64,000 nt of DNA from Deltaproteobacteria bacterium (GCA_020632995.1 JACKEN010000001.1:2078001-2142000); one strand, 5' to 3'. Numbered from the stretch's first letter, positions 8,772 through 18,169 are shown. Numbers and translations are program-made. The notes: generated from the sequence alone by a model not told the origin.

Positions 8772-10067
8772 TCACGCCCGCGCGAGCACCAGCACCGTCT
8801 CGACGTGGCGGGTGTGGGGGAACAGGTCGACCGGGGTCACCGCCTCGACCTGGTAGCCGTGCTCGACCAACCCCGCCACGTCCCGAGCGAGGGAGGCTGG
8901 GTTGCAGCTGACGTAGACCACCCGCGGCGCGCCGAGGGCGCCGAGGCCGGCCACCACCTCCGCGCCCAACCCCTTGCGGGGCGGGTTCACGGAGACCACG
9001 TCGAAGCCGCGCAGCGCGTCGAGGGCCGCCTCGACCGGGGCCGCCCGCACCTCGAGGCGATCCGCCACCCCCTGGGCCTCCGCCGCCGCGCGCGCCGCCG
9101 CGGCCGCCGCGGGCACCGACTCCACCGCCACCACCGAGCTGGCCCCCGCCGCGAGCATGGCCAGGCTCACCCCGCCCGAGCCCGCGTACAGGTCGAGCAC
9201 CCGCTTGCCCGCCGGCGCCGCCGCGGCCACCGCGGTCGCGTAGAGCAGGCCCGCCGCGCCGGGGTTGATCTGCACGAAGGCGCCCGCCTCGAGGCTCTGG
9301 TGCACCGGGCCCACCGCCTCCCGCACCGGGCCCCGATCCAGGAGCACGGTGGTGGGCCCGGGGCCCCACAGCGCGTCGCCGTCGCCGTCGTGGACGTGGT
9401 GGACCACCCGCGCCACGTCCTCGCGGGCCGCCAGCGCCGCCACCAGCGCGGCGGTGGGCGGCCCGCCCCGGGTCACCAGGGTCACCACCGCCCGCCCTTC
9501 GAGGAGCGAGGCCCGGACGAGGACGTAGCGCAGGTCGTGAGGGCCCGCTCCGATGAGGGCGTCCCGGGCCGCGTCCACCACCCGCTCGGCCTCCGGGGCG
9601 TGGACCACGCAGCCCCGCATGTCCTCTACGTCGTGGGTGCGGGGGCGATAGGAGCCGAGGATCCCGCCCGGCCCCACCACCAGCTTGGCCAGGGCCCGGT
9701 AGCCGGTGCTCCGCGGGGAGGCCACGGTGGGCGCCACCCGCTCGAAGCCGAGCGCCTCGGCGACCAGGGCCCGCTTGTGATCCCGCTGGGCGCCAAGCTC
9801 GAGGTGGAGCAGGTCGCAGCCCCCGCAGGCGAGGAAGTGCGGGCAGGCCACCGGGACCCGCTCGGGCGCCGCGCGGACCACCGCGGCCACCACCCCGTAG
9901 TGGGTGCCGTCCTTGCCCACGTGCTGCACGGTGAGCGCAACCCGCTCCCCCGGCAGCGCCCCCGCCACCCGGGCCGGCTGGCCGGTGTCGGTGCGGCCGG
10001 CCCCCAGCCCCTCGGCGGTGAGGGCCTCGATCTCGGCGTGGACGGTCAGCTCCCTACCCCCACCCAC
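8772..10067 (-). CDS. TrmA/RlmD-family RNA uridine-5-methyltransferase with TRAM and Fe-S motif
   Basis: 431 residues. An N-terminal TRAM-like RNA-binding segment is followed by the Fe-S cluster Cys set C75, C81, C84 (CPHFLACGGC) and C153, a SAM-binding motif DLYAGSGG (about 292-299), NPPRKGL (about 361) and the catalytic Cys388 in VYVSCNP; Glu423 in HVETV is the expected base. These are the hallmarks of enzymes that methylate C5 of uridine in 23S rRNA (RlmC/RlmD) or tRNA (TrmA); the cluster favours the rRNA type. The start is uncertain: the best in-frame codon is a GTG at 10067, which overlaps the end of the MoaD-MoaE gene by 22 bp. Transcription is probably coupled to that gene. Confidence 0.88.
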   Translation of the reverse strand: MGGGRELTVHAEIEALTAEGLGAGRTDTGQPARVAGALPGERVALTVQHVGKDGTHYGVVAAVVRAAPERVPVACPHFLACGGCDLLHLELGAQRDHKRALVAEALGFERVAPTVASPRSTGYRALAKLVVGPGGILGSYRPRTHDVEDMRGCVVHAPEAERVVDAARDALIGAGPHDLRYVLVRASLLEGRAVVTLVTRGGPPTAALVAALAAREDVARVVHHVHDGDGDALWGPGPTTVLLDRGPVREAVGPVHQSLEAGAFVQINPGAAGLLYATAVAAAAPAGKRVLDLYAGSGGVSLAMLAAGASSVVAVESVPAAAAAARAAAEAQGVADRLEVRAAPVEAALDALRGFDVVSVNPPRKGLGAEVVAGLGALGAPRVVYVSCNPASLARDVAGLVEHGYQVEAVTPVDLFPHTRHVETVLVLARA

Positions 10068-10711
10068 ACCGAGCCGTCGGTGCGGAGCTCCCGCTTCCAG
10101 ATCGGGACGTCCTGCTTGAGGCGCTCGATCGCGTGCCGACACCCCTCGAAGGCGTCGGCCCGGTGCGGGCTCGAAACCGCGATCGCCACCGAGGGCGCCC
10201 CCGGCGCCATGTGCCCGGTGCCGTGGATGATCGCGATCCGGGTGCCGGGCCAGCGCTCGAGCACCTCGCTGCCCACCAGCCGCAGGTACTTCTCGGCCAT
10301 CTCGGTGTACGCCTCGTATTCCAGCGCCTCCACCGCGTGCTCTCGAGTGTGGTCGCGCACCGTACCCAGGAACGTCACCACCGCCCCCGCGCCGGCGTGG
10401 CGCACCGCGGCCTCGACGTCGGCAGAGCCCACCGGGCCCTCGCGGATCTCGAAGAGCCCGCCGTTGCCGCCCGAGACGGGCGGGATCAGCGCCACCTCGT
10501 CTCCGGGTGCGATGGTGTCTTCGGGGCGCGCGAAGCTCTGGTTCACCGCCACGCGTACGACCTTCATGAGGGGCGCGAGGGTGGGCACGGCCTCGGCCAC
10601 TGCAGCGGAGAGCGCGGCGACGGTTGTGGTATCCCCGGGAAGATCCAGATCGAGATGATCCGAGCCCGCCCGGTCGCGGCATACGGCGAACAGCCGCACC
10701 TGGATGTGCAT
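10046..10711 (-). CDS. Fused MoaD-MoaE molybdopterin synthase
   Basis: 221 residues. Residues 1-82 are a MoaD ubiquitin-like sulfur carrier ending in the diagnostic Gly-Gly (PPVSGG, G81-G82). Residues about 87-221 are MoaE, with the active-site lysines K199 and K206 in LKQDVPIWKRE. Molybdopterin synthase converts cyclic pyranopterin monophosphate into molybdopterin using a thiocarboxylate on the free MoaD C-terminus, so a fused protein must be cleaved after Gly82. The same arrangement, with cleavage at the same position, is known for MoaX of Mycobacterium tuberculosis. The ATG at 10711 begins at the exact MoaD consensus. It is divergent from a lipoprotein gene, with only 84 bp between them. 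No other molybdenum cofactor genes are in the window. Confidence 0.92.
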   Translation of the reverse strand: MHIQVRLFAVCRDRAGSDHLDLDLPGDTTTVAALSAAVAEAVPTLAPLMKVVRVAVNQSFARPEDTIAPGDEVALIPPVSGGNGGLFEIREGPVGSADVEAAVRHAGAGAVVTFLGTVRDHTREHAVEALEYEAYTEMAEKYLRLVGSEVLERWPGTRIAIIHGTGHMAPGAPSVAIAVSSPHRADAFEGCRHAIERLKQDVPIWKRELRTDGSVWVGVGS

Positions 10712-10795
10712 GGCGGTTGAAACGTGGATTCCGCTACGGTTACAGTCAATCGCTCCTTTAGGCTCACGCTCACTCCAGAAGCTCGATAGGTTCAA

Positions 10796-12679
10796 ATGCG
10801 TCGCACCATCCTCACTCCGCTCCTCGCGCTGCCGCTGGTCTTCGGACTCGCCGCGTGCAGCTCCGACAACAAGGACGACGCCGGGTCCGCCGACGCTGGC
10901 TTCGTCGACACCGGCGTCGCGCCCGACACCGGGATCATCGACCCGCCCGACGCGGGGCCGCCGGACACCGGCCCGCTCCCCTGCCTCCGCGATCAGGGCG
11001 GCCCCGAGAACCGGGGCTGCGACCCGGGTGAGGTGTGCAACCTGGCCATGGACCCGCCCCAGTGCGTGCCCGGCCGCGCCTGCACCTCGGACACCGAGTG
11101 CGACTCGTGCTCGCAGCTGCAGAACCCTCAGGACTGCGGCCACGGCTTCCACCTGACCACGTTCTGCGACGCCAACCACGGCAACGTCTGCACCCGCTCC
11201 CGGGCCCCGTGTGAGCCCTGTCAGGAAGATCGGGAGTGCGGCCGCCAGGATCCGATCATCGGCGGGGCCCAGAACGCCTGCGTCGACTACGGTGACGGCG
11301 CGAAGTTCTGCGGCCGCCCCTGCTCGCTCGGCTGCCCGCAGGGCTTCCAGTGCCAGGGGGACGCGTGCGCCCGCACCGCGGGCTGCCCGGAAGAGGTCGC
11401 GATCTGCCCGGCCAACCCGGCCCCCGGCGTGGACTGCGTGGGCACCGATCAGATCTGCCCCGGCGTGGAGTGCCCCGACACCGGCGGCGCGAAGTGCTCC
11501 ACCAACGACCTGCCCGGCGCCCTCGGCACCTGCATCGGCTTCTGCACCACCAACGCGGACTGCCCCGCCGCCCTGCCGATCTGCAACCAGCGCAACGGCA
11601 TCTGCATCTCGGGCTGCACCAAGGACAGCTGCCCGGCCGGCCAGACCTGCCACATGGACGGCTTCTGCGCCGCGCCGTGCGCCACCAACGAGGACTGCAC
11701 CGGGGACGAGCGGTACGGCGAGAACAGCTACTGCAACATCGCGGTGCAGCCGCCGCCCCGCTACTACAAGGACTACCGCGACGCCAACTCGTGCGCCCCG
11801 CTCGGCTGTGAGCGCCCGGTGGACTGCGCCTCGGCCGAGGTGGTCTGCGACCGCTCGCTCGCCATCCCCGAGTGCGTGGACGGCTGCTTCGAGACCTCGG
11901 ACTGCCCCTCCGGCAAGCTGTGCAAGCGCGGTGACCAGAGCCAGACCTACACCCGCGAGCAGTGCCGGGCCCTCGAGAGCCTCCCCGACGGGAACACCTC
12001 CGAGATCGGCGCCTGCTGCAACCCCGGTTGCCTAAACCGGACCCTGCAGTGCGGCATCGGTGAGTTCTGCTGCGGCGCCCCCGGGTCGCCCTACGAGGAT
12101 CCGAGCACCTGCCTCACCATCACCTCCACCGGCACCCAGATCGCGCCCCCCGGGGTGTGCTTCGAGCACGCCGCGCCGGCCCCGTGGTGTCTGCAGTGCG
12201 AGGACAACAGCGCCTGCAACTCCGGCTGGACCCCGGGCTTCAACACCGACTCCGATCAGACGGGCGCGCCCATCAACGGCGGGAATCCCTTCCAGGAGCA
12301 GGAGCTCTGCATCGGCGTGGGCATCGGCATGGCCACGGTCAACATGTGCCAGGTGACCTGCAACCCGAAGGTGGACGACACCGGGTGCCCGGGCCGCTGG
12401 CCCTGCACCCCGATGTACTACACCTGCTTCCAGGACGCGGACTGCGGTGGCCTGGAGTGCATCGGCGAGGACACCACCACCAACCCGCCGCGGCCCGGCC
12501 GCTGCAAGTGTGGGCAGAACGGCACCCAGGAGCTGCAGTGCCCCGGCACCCTGTCGAACGGCCAGGACGTCACCTACCCGCGGTGCATCCCCTTCGCCGA
12601 CGACATGGTCTGCATCGCCACCTACTACTGCGCGCCGCCCAGCGATCCGGGCGGCTACGCGGCGGCCTGCGGCTTCTGA
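10796..12679 (+). CDS. Cys-rich lipoprotein, 627 aa
   Basis: The signal peptide ends in FGLAAC with Cys21 as the lipidated residue. Residues 22-60 are an Asp/Gly/Pro linker typical of myxobacterial lipoproteins. The remainder is a long series of short Cys-rich units (for example CTSDTECDSC, CTTNADCP, CATNEDCTG, CFETSDCPSGKLC), with about one Cys every 12 residues. Such Dickkopf-like/EGF-like knots hold surface or fibre proteins together. No catalytic domain is visible. A strong GC hairpin (12693-12716) follows the stop and probably ends the transcript. The ATG at 10796 is preceded by AT-richer promoter DNA. Confidence 0.85.
   Translation: MRRTILTPLLALPLVFGLAACSSDNKDDAGSADAGFVDTGVAPDTGIIDPPDAGPPDTGPLPCLRDQGGPENRGCDPGEVCNLAMDPPQCVPGRACTSDTECDSCSQLQNPQDCGHGFHLTTFCDANHGNVCTRSRAPCEPCQEDRECGRQDPIIGGAQNACVDYGDGAKFCGRPCSLGCPQGFQCQGDACARTAGCPEEVAICPANPAPGVDCVGTDQICPGVECPDTGGAKCSTNDLPGALGTCIGFCTTNADCPAALPICNQRNGICISGCTKDSCPAGQTCHMDGFCAAPCATNEDCTGDERYGENSYCNIAVQPPPRYYKDYRDANSCAPLGCERPVDCASAEVVCDRSLAIPECVDGCFETSDCPSGKLCKRGDQSQTYTREQCRALESLPDGNTSEIGACCNPGCLNRTLQCGIGEFCCGAPGSPYEDPSTCLTITSTGTQIAPPGVCFEHAAPAPWCLQCEDNSACNSGWTPGFNTDSDQTGAPINGGNPFQEQELCIGVGIGMATVNMCQVTCNPKVDDTGCPGRWPCTPMYYTCFQDADCGGLECIGEDTTTNPPRPGRCKCGQNGTQELQCPGTLSNGQDVTYPRCIPFADDMVCIATYYCAPPSDPGGYAAACGF
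12018..12031. repeat. Iterated palindrome GCAACCCCGGTTGC
   Basis: A perfect 14-bp palindrome inside the Cys-rich lipoprotein gene, followed at once by CTA, one of the rarest codons in the window. It belongs to the dispersed motif described in the findings. Confidence 0.6.
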
Positions 12680-12692
12680 TGCCTGCGCCTGA

Positions 12693-12716
12693 CCCCGGCG
12701 GCGCCCGCCGCCGGGG
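12693..12716 (+). terminator. Strong GC hairpin after the Cys-rich lipoprotein gene
   Basis: A perfect 10-bp stem (CCCCGGCGGC / GCCGCCGGGG) with a 4-base loop, 13 bp after the stop codon and followed by CCCCTCTTT. It fits an intrinsic terminator with a weak U-tract and would insulate the ABC transporter genes from the lipoprotein transcript. Confidence 0.6.
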
Positions 12717-12734
12717 CCCCTCTTTGGAGTCCCC

Positions 12735-14543
12735 TTGAACCCCAGGAGTCCTCAGCCCAGCCCCGGCCCCTCGGGGCCCGCGGGCACCCCTGCGCGCCCA
12801 CGGCGCATCCGGGACTACTTCCGCCGCTACCGGGGTGCCTTCGCCCTCGGCATCGTCTGCCTGGGCCTGACCCAGGGCTTCGCGCTGGTGGTGCCGCGCC
12901 TGCTGCGCATGGCCACCGACGCGGCGGTGGCCGAGGACGGCACCGCGGTGCTCCACGCCGCGCTCGGGCTGGCCGCGGTGGCGGTGCTGGGGTCGCTGGC
13001 CCGGGTGGCCAGCCGCATCCTCATCTTCAACAGCGGGCGGCGGGTGGAGTTCGACATCCGCAACGAGGTGTTCCAGCACCTGGAGTCGCTGCCGCCCTCC
13101 TTCTACCAGAAGATGCCGGTCGGCCAGGTCATGAGCCGGATGGTCAACGACCTGACGCAGGTTCGCTTGCTCCTCGGCCCCGGCATCCTGAACCTCACCA
13201 ACACCAGCCTGGTCTACGTGGTGGTGATCCCGCTGTTGTTCTACACCGACGCGTCGCTCGCCGCCCTCGCCCTCATCCCCCTGCCCATCCTGCTCCTCGC
13301 CGGCCGGGCCTTCGGCAAGCGCCTCTACCTCTACAGCCGAGAGGCCCAGGACCGCCTGGCCACCCTCTCGGCCAAGGTGCAAGAGAACCTGTCGGGGGTG
13401 ATGACGGTGCGGGTGTTCCGCCAGGAAGGGCGCGAGCACCAGGTCTTCGAGCGCCTCAACACCGAGTACCTCGACACCAACATCAAGCTGGCCCGCCTGC
13501 GGGGCCTGATCTTCCCGCTCATGGGCATGGCGGGGGCCATCGGCTACGTGGTGGTGCTCTACGTCGGCGGCTACCGCATCGTGGAGGGCCGCATGACCGT
13601 GGGCGGCTTCGTCGAGTTCTCGGCCTACCTCGCGACCCTCACCTGGCCCACCATCGCCCTCGGCTGGATGATCTCGCTCTGGCAGCGCGGCATCGCGTCG
13701 ATGGAGCGGGTGAACGAGATCTTCGCCACCCAGCCCACCCTGGTCGACGGCGAGGCCACGCCGCCCGCCTTCGTGGGCCGCCTCGAGGTCAAGGACCTCA
13801 CGGTGCGCTACACCGAAGGCGGCCGCCCCGCCCTCGACGGGGTGAGCTTCACGGTGGAGCCCGGCCAGCGGGTGGTGCTGGTAGGCAAGACCGGTTGCGG
13901 AAAGTCGACGCTCCTGAAGGCCCTCACCCGCCAGCTGGAGGTCCCGCGGGGGACGGTGTTCCTCGACGGGGTCGACGTCCTGGACCTGCCCCTTCAGCAC
14001 GTGCGCGCCCACATGGGCTACGCGCCGCAAGACGCCTTCCTCTTCTCGCGCACCCTCTTCGAGAACATCGCGTTCGGGGATCCTGGGGCGGACGACGCCA
14101 AGGTGGAGCGGGCGGCGGCCCTGGCCCAGATCAAGGGCGAGATCGAGTCGTTCCCGGAGGCCTACCACACCGTGGTGGGCGAGCGCGGCATCACCCTCTC
14201 GGGTGGCCAGCGCCAGCGCACCACCCTGGCCCGCGCCTTCCTGGTCGAGGCGCCCATCCTCGTGCTCGACGACACCCTCTCCGCCGTCGACACCGAGACC
14301 GAGACCGAGATCCTCGAGGGGCTCGGGAGCGCCCCCGAGCGCAGCCTCATCGTGGCCACCCACCGCCTCGCCTGCGCCCAGGACGCCGACCGCATCCTGG
14401 TGCTGCACGAGGGCCGCCTGGTCGAGCAGGGCACCGAGCCCGAGCTGTTGGCCGAGGGCGGCCTCTACGCCCAGATGCACCGGCGGCAGCGCATCCGCGA
14501 GGCCCTCGAGCACCCGTCGGCCCCCTCGGAGGACGCGGCGTGA
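12735..14543 (+). CDS. ABC exporter subunit with degenerate ATP site (MdlA/BmrC-like half)
   Basis: 602 residues: an N-terminal six-helix exporter membrane domain (about 30-320) and a C-terminal ATPase. Walker A is GKTGCGKST (384-392), the signature is LSGGQRQR and the H-loop is ATHRLA. Walker B reads ILVLDD, so D513 replaces the catalytic Glu. In heterodimeric exporters such as TM287/288, BmrCD and MdlAB one subunit carries exactly this degenerate site. Its stop overlaps the start of the partner gene by 4 bp (GTGA), so the two chains should be made in equal amounts and pair in the inner membrane. The exported substrate is not evident; lipids, peptides and drugs are all carried by this family. 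Confidence 0.92.
   Translation: MNPRSPQPSPGPSGPAGTPARPRRIRDYFRRYRGAFALGIVCLGLTQGFALVVPRLLRMATDAAVAEDGTAVLHAALGLAAVAVLGSLARVASRILIFNSGRRVEFDIRNEVFQHLESLPPSFYQKMPVGQVMSRMVNDLTQVRLLLGPGILNLTNTSLVYVVVIPLLFYTDASLAALALIPLPILLLAGRAFGKRLYLYSREAQDRLATLSAKVQENLSGVMTVRVFRQEGREHQVFERLNTEYLDTNIKLARLRGLIFPLMGMAGAIGYVVVLYVGGYRIVEGRMTVGGFVEFSAYLATLTWPTIALGWMISLWQRGIASMERVNEIFATQPTLVDGEATPPAFVGRLEVKDLTVRYTEGGRPALDGVSFTVEPGQRVVLVGKTGCGKSTLLKALTRQLEVPRGTVFLDGVDVLDLPLQHVRAHMGYAPQDAFLFSRTLFENIAFGDPGADDAKVERAAALAQIKGEIESFPEAYHTVVGERGITLSGGQRQRTTLARAFLVEAPILVLDDTLSAVDTETETEILEGLGSAPERSLIVATHRLACAQDADRILVLHEGRLVEQGTEPELLAEGGLYAQMHRRQRIREALEHPSAPSEDAA
13885..13898. repeat. Iterated palindrome GCAAGACCGGTTGC
   Basis: Coincides with the Walker A codons of the first ABC subunit, so protein conservation alone could explain part of it; GTA and GGA nearby are nonetheless rare codons in this window. 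Confidence 0.45.
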
Positions 14544-16366
14544 GCGCATCTACTGAAGAGAACGCGGCCCAAGCCAGGAAGAAGGCGGCCCGGGCCCTCA
14601 CCCCCGAGGTCACCTTCGGCAAGGCCTACGACGCCCGCCTCGTGCGGCGCCTCGCGGTGTTCTTCAAGCCCCACCTGGGCCTGTTCATCCTCTCGATGGC
14701 CAGCTACCCGGTGGTGTCGGCGCTCCACCTCATCCAGCCGTACCTGGTGAAGGTGGCGATCGACAGCCACATCGTACCCCACCAGATGGACGGGTTCCTG
14801 ACCCTCGTCTTCGTGCTCCTCGGCGCCATCGGCCTCGAGTTCGCGGGCAAGTTCGCCCAGACCCTCCTCACCCAGATCCTGGGCCAGCGGGTCACCCGCG
14901 ACCTCAGGATGCGCCTGTTCGAGAAGCTCCAGGAGGTCGACCTCTCGTACATCGAGAAGAACCCGGTCGGCCGCCTCATGACCCGGGTGACGAACGACGT
15001 CGAGGCCCTCACCGAGACCTTCTCCACCGGCGCGATCAGCATCGTGGGCGACCTTTTCACCCTCGGCGGCATCGTCATCATGATGCTGGCCCTCGACTGG
15101 AAGCTCACCCTCTACGCGTTCTGCACCATGCCCGTGCTCGGCGGCTTCGTGGCGGTGATGCGGAAGTACGCGCGCGAGGCGTTCCGCAACGTGCGCACCC
15201 ACCTGTCGCGCATGAACGCCTTCCTCAACGAGGCGATCAGCGGCATGAACCTCATCCAGGCGTTCCGACAGGAGCGCACCATGATGGGCGAGTTCGAGGA
15301 GGTGAACTCGGAGTACCGGGACGCCAACCTCGAGTCGATCCGCTACGACGCCATGACCTACGCGGTGACCGAGGGGCTCTCCACCGTGGCCATCGCGCTG
15401 GTGCTCCTGCTGGGCCTGTCGCTCTTCGAGACCGGCGCGGTCGAGATCGGCATCTTCGTGGCCTTCGTGGACTACCTGCGCCGCTTCTTCGCCCCGATCA
15501 ACGAGCTGTCCACCAAGTACACCATGCTCCAGTCCGCCATGGCCTCGGCCGAGCGCTGCGTCGACCTGTTGGACCAGGAGCCCACCGTGGTGGAGCCCGC
15601 GACTCCGGCGCGGCCGGGGCCGATGCAGGACGGCCTGCACTTCGACCACGTGGAGTTCCGCTACAACCCCGGCGCCCCCGCGGTGCTGCGGGGCCTCGAC
15701 CTGTCGGTGCGCCGGGGCGAGAAGGTGGCCATCGTGGGCCCCACCGGGGCGGGCAAGAGCACCATCGTGAAGCTGGTGGCCCGCTTCTACGACCCGAGCG
15801 CGGGCCGGGTCCGCATCGACGGCACCGATCTCAAGGACATGGCGCTGTCCGACCTGCGGCACCGGCTCGCGGTCGTGCTCCAGGATCCGTACCTCTTCGA
15901 CGGCTCGATCGAGGACAACGTGCGCTTCGGCGACGACGCCCTCACCCAGGAGCGCCTCGACGACGCGGCGGAGCGCACCCGGGCGATCGAGGTCATCCAG
16001 CGCCACCAGGGCTGGCAGACCGAGGTGGGTGAGCGGGGCGGGCGCCTGTCCGCCGGCGAGCGGCAGCTGATCTCGTTCGCCCGGGCCCTGGCGCTGGACC
16101 CCGAGATCCTGGTCCTCGACGAGGCCACCAGCAGCGTCGACCCGGAGACCGAGGGGCTCATCCAGCGCGGGCTGGAGGGCCTCATCTCGGACCGCACCGC
16201 GATCATCATCGCCCACCGGCTCAGCACCATCCGGCGGGCCGACCGCATCGTGGTCCTCGCCGCCGGCCAGGTGGTCGAGCAAGGCACCCACGAGGCCCTC
16301 CTCGAGGCCGGCGGGGTCTACCGGAACCTCTACGAGCTCCAGTTCGCGCCCCAGGACCAGGGTTAA
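14540..16366 (+). CDS. ABC exporter subunit with consensus ATP site (MdlB/BmrD-like half)
   Basis: 608 residues, again one exporter membrane domain plus an ATPase domain. Walker A is GPTGAGKST (400-408), Walker B is ILVLDEATSS with the catalytic Glu528, and the signature is LSAGERQ, a usual deviation in this half of heterodimeric exporters. The GTG start at 14540 overlaps the upstream stop. The pairing of a degenerate and a consensus subunit predicts asymmetric ATP hydrolysis at one composite site only. The 78 bp after the stop contain a weak hairpin (CGATT/AATCG) and lead into a kinase gene on the same strand. Confidence 0.92.
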   Translation: MSASTEENAAQARKKAARALTPEVTFGKAYDARLVRRLAVFFKPHLGLFILSMASYPVVSALHLIQPYLVKVAIDSHIVPHQMDGFLTLVFVLLGAIGLEFAGKFAQTLLTQILGQRVTRDLRMRLFEKLQEVDLSYIEKNPVGRLMTRVTNDVEALTETFSTGAISIVGDLFTLGGIVIMMLALDWKLTLYAFCTMPVLGGFVAVMRKYAREAFRNVRTHLSRMNAFLNEAISGMNLIQAFRQERTMMGEFEEVNSEYRDANLESIRYDAMTYAVTEGLSTVAIALVLLLGLSLFETGAVEIGIFVAFVDYLRRFFAPINELSTKYTMLQSAMASAERCVDLLDQEPTVVEPATPARPGPMQDGLHFDHVEFRYNPGAPAVLRGLDLSVRRGEKVAIVGPTGAGKSTIVKLVARFYDPSAGRVRIDGTDLKDMALSDLRHRLAVVLQDPYLFDGSIEDNVRFGDDALTQERLDDAAERTRAIEVIQRHQGWQTEVGERGGRLSAGERQLISFARALALDPEILVLDEATSSVDPETEGLIQRGLEGLISDRTAIIIAHRLSTIRRADRIVVLAAGQVVEQGTHEALLEAGGVYRNLYELQFAPQDQG

Positions 16367-16444
16367 CGATCCGATTCTGCTCGAAAATCGTCGGGCAACA
16401 GCACACATTTACGCACCGTCACCGACCCCTCGCCGAAAAGGACG

Positions 16445-18163
16445 TTGGGAGTCTCTTATCAGGTGACCACACGGGGACAGACGGAGCGGGTGGCGCGGCC
16501 AGGTCGCGCCCGCTCGGAGCTTCGGGCGATCTCCACCCCGAACCGCGGTCTGCCCTTCCCCCCCGCCGACACCGAGGTCGAGCTGTCGGTCCCCCTCTCG
16601 GTCGCCAACCTCCAGATCCACCGGCCCGACACCCGGTCCCCCCGCTACAAGGTGCTGGGCTCGATCCACCGGGGCGGCATGGGCGAGATCCTGCTCGCGC
16701 GGGTGGAGGGCCCCGAGGGCTTCAGCCGCAAGGTGGTGCTGAAGGGCCTGTTGAACCGGCTCTCCGAGGACGACGTCTCCTACCGGCTCTTCATGCGCGA
16801 GGCGCGGCTGATGTCGTGCCTCGACCACCCGAACATCGTGCGGGTGTTCGACCTCCCCTGCCTCCAGGGCCGGCCGTACCTGGCGATGGAGTACCTGCGG
16901 GGGCGCAACTTCCACCAGGTGATCCAGCGCGCCGCGGTCAAGACCGGCGGGGTGCCGGTGCGCATCGCCCTCGCGATCGTGGCCCAGGCCCTGCGCGGGC
17001 TGCACTACGCGCACGCGCAGAAGGACGAGCACGGCGAGCGCCTGGGCATCATCCACCGCGACGTGAGCCCAGGGAACCTGCTCGTGAGCTTCTTCGGTGA
17101 GGTGAAGGTCACCGACTTCGGCATCGCCAAGCTCGCCGACTCGCCGCGCTACACCGGCCCGCGCTCGATCCGCGGCAAGGCCCGCTACGTGGCGCCCGAG
17201 CAGGTGCACGGCGAGACCGCCTCGGTGCTCTCGGACATCTACTCCGCCGGGGTGGTGCTGGCCGAGGCGCTGCTGGGCGAGCCGCTGTGGGAGCGCTCGA
17301 GCATCCCCGAGACCCTGCTCGCGATCGTGACCGAGGACCGCGAGCAGGTCATCGATCGCATCCTGGCCGAGCACGAGTCGGTGCCCGGGCTGCGCGCCGC
17401 GCTGCGGGGCAGCCTCGCGCTCAACCCCTCCGACCGCTTCGCCACCGCGCTGCAGTTCGCGGAGGTGCTCGAGGCGATCTCGGAGCGCGTCGGAAAGCCG
17501 GTGAGCACGGTGGAGCTCGGCCTCTACGTGCGCGACCTCTTCAAGGAGGCCCCCGACGTCCCCAAGGGCGACGGCTTCGGCAAGTCCGGTTACCCGGTGC
17601 CGAAGTTCGCGATGGGCGAGGAGGGGTCGGCCGAGGACACCGACTCCACCATCATCCAGCTCGAGCCCCACTGGATGAAGGCCCAGGCGATCGGGCCGAC
17701 CATCCGCATGCGCCCCGAGGGGCCGCGCAGCATGCCCCCGCCCCTCCCCGCCCCGGTGACCCCGGTGCCCCGGGACGCCTCGGTGCGCCCGGCCGAGCCG
17801 ATGGGCGACGGGTCCTCGATCCTCGATCTCGCCGACACCCTGGTGAAGCGAGAGGAGCCCAAGCCCCGCATCAAGGCCTCGCCCCTCCCGGTGGCGGCCG
17901 CGGTCCTGCCCGGGCCCCCGGACACCCCGGTTCGCGGCCGCGGCCCGCACGACCCGGCCGACATCCTCGCCGAGGCGGCGTTCGCGGAGCTCCCCGGGCG
18001 CGTCACCGAGGAGGAGATCTCGAACCAGGTGGCCGCCTTCCGGCGGGCCGCGGCGGACCCGATCGCGCAGCCCCAGGCCATGACCCTGCTCCTCGCCGGC
18101 ATCTTCATCGGCGCCGGCCTCGCCATCTCGGGCGGGGTCATCGCGCTCTTGATGGGCAGCTGA
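16445..18163 (+). CDS. Membrane-anchored Ser/Thr protein kinase
   Basis: 572 residues. A 70-residue N-terminal extension precedes the kinase domain (about 71-340): the Gly loop GSIHRGGMGE, Lys100, the catalytic loop HRDVSPGN (Asp206), DFGIAK (Asp224) and APEQ are all intact, so it should be active. The HRDVSPGN form, with Ser at the position after Val, is common in myxobacterial kinases. A long Pro-rich linker (about 390-530) follows and a single membrane span lies near the very C-terminus (about 546-570), which places the kinase in the cytoplasm as a tail-anchored protein. Substrates are unknown. It ends 6 bp from the convergent lipoprotein gene. Confidence 0.93.
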   Translation: MGVSYQVTTRGQTERVARPGRARSELRAISTPNRGLPFPPADTEVELSVPLSVANLQIHRPDTRSPRYKVLGSIHRGGMGEILLARVEGPEGFSRKVVLKGLLNRLSEDDVSYRLFMREARLMSCLDHPNIVRVFDLPCLQGRPYLAMEYLRGRNFHQVIQRAAVKTGGVPVRIALAIVAQALRGLHYAHAQKDEHGERLGIIHRDVSPGNLLVSFFGEVKVTDFGIAKLADSPRYTGPRSIRGKARYVAPEQVHGETASVLSDIYSAGVVLAEALLGEPLWERSSIPETLLAIVTEDREQVIDRILAEHESVPGLRAALRGSLALNPSDRFATALQFAEVLEAISERVGKPVSTVELGLYVRDLFKEAPDVPKGDGFGKSGYPVPKFAMGEEGSAEDTDSTIIQLEPHWMKAQAIGPTIRMRPEGPRSMPPPLPAPVTPVPRDASVRPAEPMGDGSSILDLADTLVKREEPKPRIKASPLPVAAAVLPGPPDTPVRGRGPHDPADILAEAAFAELPGRVTEEEISNQVAAFRRAAADPIAQPQAMTLLLAGIFIGAGLAISGGVIALLMGS

Positions 18164-18169
18164 GATCGG

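Noticed and set aside
11593..11606. A further GCAA-N6-CTGC match
   Set aside because: Lies in a Cys-rich repeat where Asn-x-x-Cys codons produce the pattern by chance; not counted as evidence. The similar GTCAA-N6-CTGC at 1540 and 45169 were left out for the same reason.
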